Source: UM-FILTER-47-13 sp964445195 (GTDB taxonomy: Bacteria > Pseudomonadota > Alphaproteobacteria > Micavibrionales > Micavibrionaceae). From it: 64,000 nt of DNA. The DNA lies in contig CAYUKA010000002.1 of the NCBI GenBank assembly GCA_964445195.1, positions 62,001-126,000 of the forward strand, given 5' to 3'. Each line of letters begins with the position of its first letter. Position 1 is the first letter of the stretch. Below the pieces are notes generated by a model that made no database searches, was not told the DNA's origin, and worked only from the letters and a program-made list of their open reading frames with translations. The position numbers and the translations under genes are program-made. This document shows, one piece after another, positions 63,037-64,000 of this stretch.

Positions 63037-63050
63037 GTGGTTAGATAGAA

Positions 63051-63947
63051 ATGCCGAGTTTGAAGGAATATCGCGACCGGATCGCCTCCGTTAAATCGAC
63101 GAGGAAAATTACCTCGGCGATGAAGATGGTCGCGGCGTCCAAGCTCAAAAAAGCGCAGGAGCAGGCCGAAGCCAGCCAGCCTTACGCCACCGCAATGGCC
63201 GAGATGATGGGCCGTGTTGCGGCCAATGTCATCGTCGGTCCGCAAAGCTCGCCGCTGCTGGTGGGGACTGGCAAGGACGATGTGCACCTGCTGCTGGTGG
63301 TGACAGCGGATCGCGGTCTGTGCGGCGGCTTTAACGCCAACCTGTCACGGCTGGCCCGCACCGAAGTCCGGCGGCTCGAGGATGAGGGAAAAACGGTCAA
63401 GCTGGTCTGTATCGGCCGCAAGGGGCGCGATATCCTCAAGCGCGAATTTGAAGACCGTATCCTGAAAAGCTTTAAGAACCGACTGTCTTTCGCCGATGCT
63501 GACGAGGTGACACAATATATCCTCGGTCTATTTGATGACGGCGCATTCGATGTTTGTACGGTGTTGTATAACGAGTTTCGCTCCGTACTGTCGCAAAAAC
63601 CGTCTGCGCAGCAGCTCATCCCGTTCAAAATGACGGAGCCGGCAAACGATGAAGGGGCTGTGTCCGCTGATGAGAACGAAGCCAGGGCACCGCTTTATTA
63701 CGAGTTCGAGCCGGAAGAAGAAGAAATCCTGAAGCAGCTGCTGCCGAAAAATCTCGGTATCCAGATTTTCCGTGCGCTGCTTGATAGCGCCGCCGGTGAG
63801 CAGGCGGCACGGATGACGGCGATGGATAACGCGACCCGGAACGCGGGCGAGCGGATCAAGGATCTGACGCTCGAATATAACCGCGCCCGTCAGGCTGCGA
63901 TTACCAAGGAGCTGATCGAGATCATCTCCGGTGCGGAGGCGGTGTAA
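63051..63947 (+). CDS. atpG: ATP synthase F1, gamma subunit
   Basis: 298 residues, the central rotor shaft. N-terminal MPSLKEYRDRIASVKSTRKITSAMKMVAASKLKKAQ (split into helix one) and the C-terminal MDNATRNAGERIKDLTLEYNRARQAAITKELIEI match the coiled-coil shaft, with TADRGLCGGFNANL in the Rossmann-like middle. An insert of about 20 acidic residues (around NDEGAVSADENEA) lies near residue 205. The TAA overlaps the next ATG. Confidence 0.96.
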   Translation: MPSLKEYRDRIASVKSTRKITSAMKMVAASKLKKAQEQAEASQPYATAMAEMMGRVAANVIVGPQSSPLLVGTGKDDVHLLLVVTADRGLCGGFNANLSRLARTEVRRLEDEGKTVKLVCIGRKGRDILKREFEDRILKSFKNRLSFADADEVTQYILGLFDDGAFDVCTVLYNEFRSVLSQKPSAQQLIPFKMTEPANDEGAVSADENEARAPLYYEFEPEEEEILKQLLPKNLGIQIFRALLDSAAGEQAARMTAMDNATRNAGERIKDLTLEYNRARQAAITKELIEIISGAEAV

Positions 63948-64000
63948 TGGCAGAAGATGCAGCAAAGAAAGGTGCAAACGTGACCTATCTGTTTGGCGAC
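63947..64000 (+). CDS. atpD: Start of ATP synthase F1 beta subunit (truncated by window end)
   Basis: 18 codons visible (MAEDAAKKGANVTYLFGD) starting on the TAATG overlap with atpG. The position right after atpG is that of atpD in all common atp operons, and an N-terminal extension of this kind would precede the usual RVxQVIG start. Assignment rests on gene order rather than on sequence. Confidence 0.6.
   Translation, partial: MAEDAAKKGANVTYLFGD

Overview
The window is from a GC-moderate (mid-50s percent by eye) alphaproteobacterial chromosome. The lineage signals are an IalB-family protein, a DUF2336 protein, an xthA/recN and erpA/dgt block, a SPOR-nagZ-scpA-scpB-tatABC block, zapE near mdh-sucCDAB-lpd, and xerC-DUF484-fsa-priA next to the F1 ATP synthase genes. 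I cannot fix the genus. Several peptidoglycan hydrolases, two of them without signal peptides, would fit a Micavibrio-like or other unusual alphaproteobacterium, but that is a guess. Two runs of 10 N (15567-15576 and 43218-43227) show that this is a draft scaffold.

Layout. 1-5.9 kb: the 3' end of an AsmA-like gene, an IalB-family protein, and a large autotransporter whose passenger carries RTX-like Gly-Asn-Asp repeats. 6-10.5 kb (minus strand): recN, xthA, a lipoprotein with a possible Cys-His-Asp triad, and an alpha/beta-hydrolase lipoprotein. 10.5-19.5 kb: erpA-like gene (minus), then dgt, SPOR protein, nagZ, scpA, scpB, tatA, tatB, tatC, zapE and a DUF2336 gene, many overlapping and probably co-transcribed. 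19.5-23.3 kb (minus): a TauE/SafE permease and an ankyrin/FAD-NAD(P) fusion. 23.4-49 kb: the TCA block mdh, sucC, sucD, sucA, sucB, lpd. Nearly every junction in it is occupied by accessory genes: an isochorismatase-like hydrolase, a three-gene operon (915-residue coiled-coil protein, lytic transglycosylase, NlpC/P60 protein), a lipoprotein, three tandem paralogues of unknown function, an opposite-strand orphan, a cNMP/thioredoxin-reductase-like fusion, and a nucleotide-metabolism trio. 49-55 kb: xerC, DUF484, fsa and priA with small orphans. 55-59.9 kb: YgjV-like membrane protein, a REP/MITE-like repeat, a membrane-bound spermidine-synthase-like protein, TraX, and two orphans. 60-64 kb: atpH, atpA, atpG and the start of atpD, interrupted by a GxxExxY cassette flanked by 28-bp inverted repeats and by a 113-residue orphan.

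How the genes work together. The core genes cover chromosome segregation (ScpAB), protein export (TatABC), wall recycling (NagZ), DNA repair and replication restart (XthA, RecN, PriA, XerC), the succinyl-CoA/2-oxoglutarate part of the TCA cycle, and ATP synthesis. The most unusual locus is at 42.8-47.3 kb. It holds a duplicated CMP/dCMP-deaminase-like protein, a divergent yeast-type cytosine deaminase, and a protein that appears to join two LOG-like phosphoribohydrolase domains around an ITPase/RdgB-like domain. Together they suggest a nucleotide or nucleobase sanitation module. Next in interest are the three-gene wall-hydrolase operon without signal peptides (25.3-30.4 kb) and the tandem paralogue triplet between sucD and sucA (33.4-35.3 kb).
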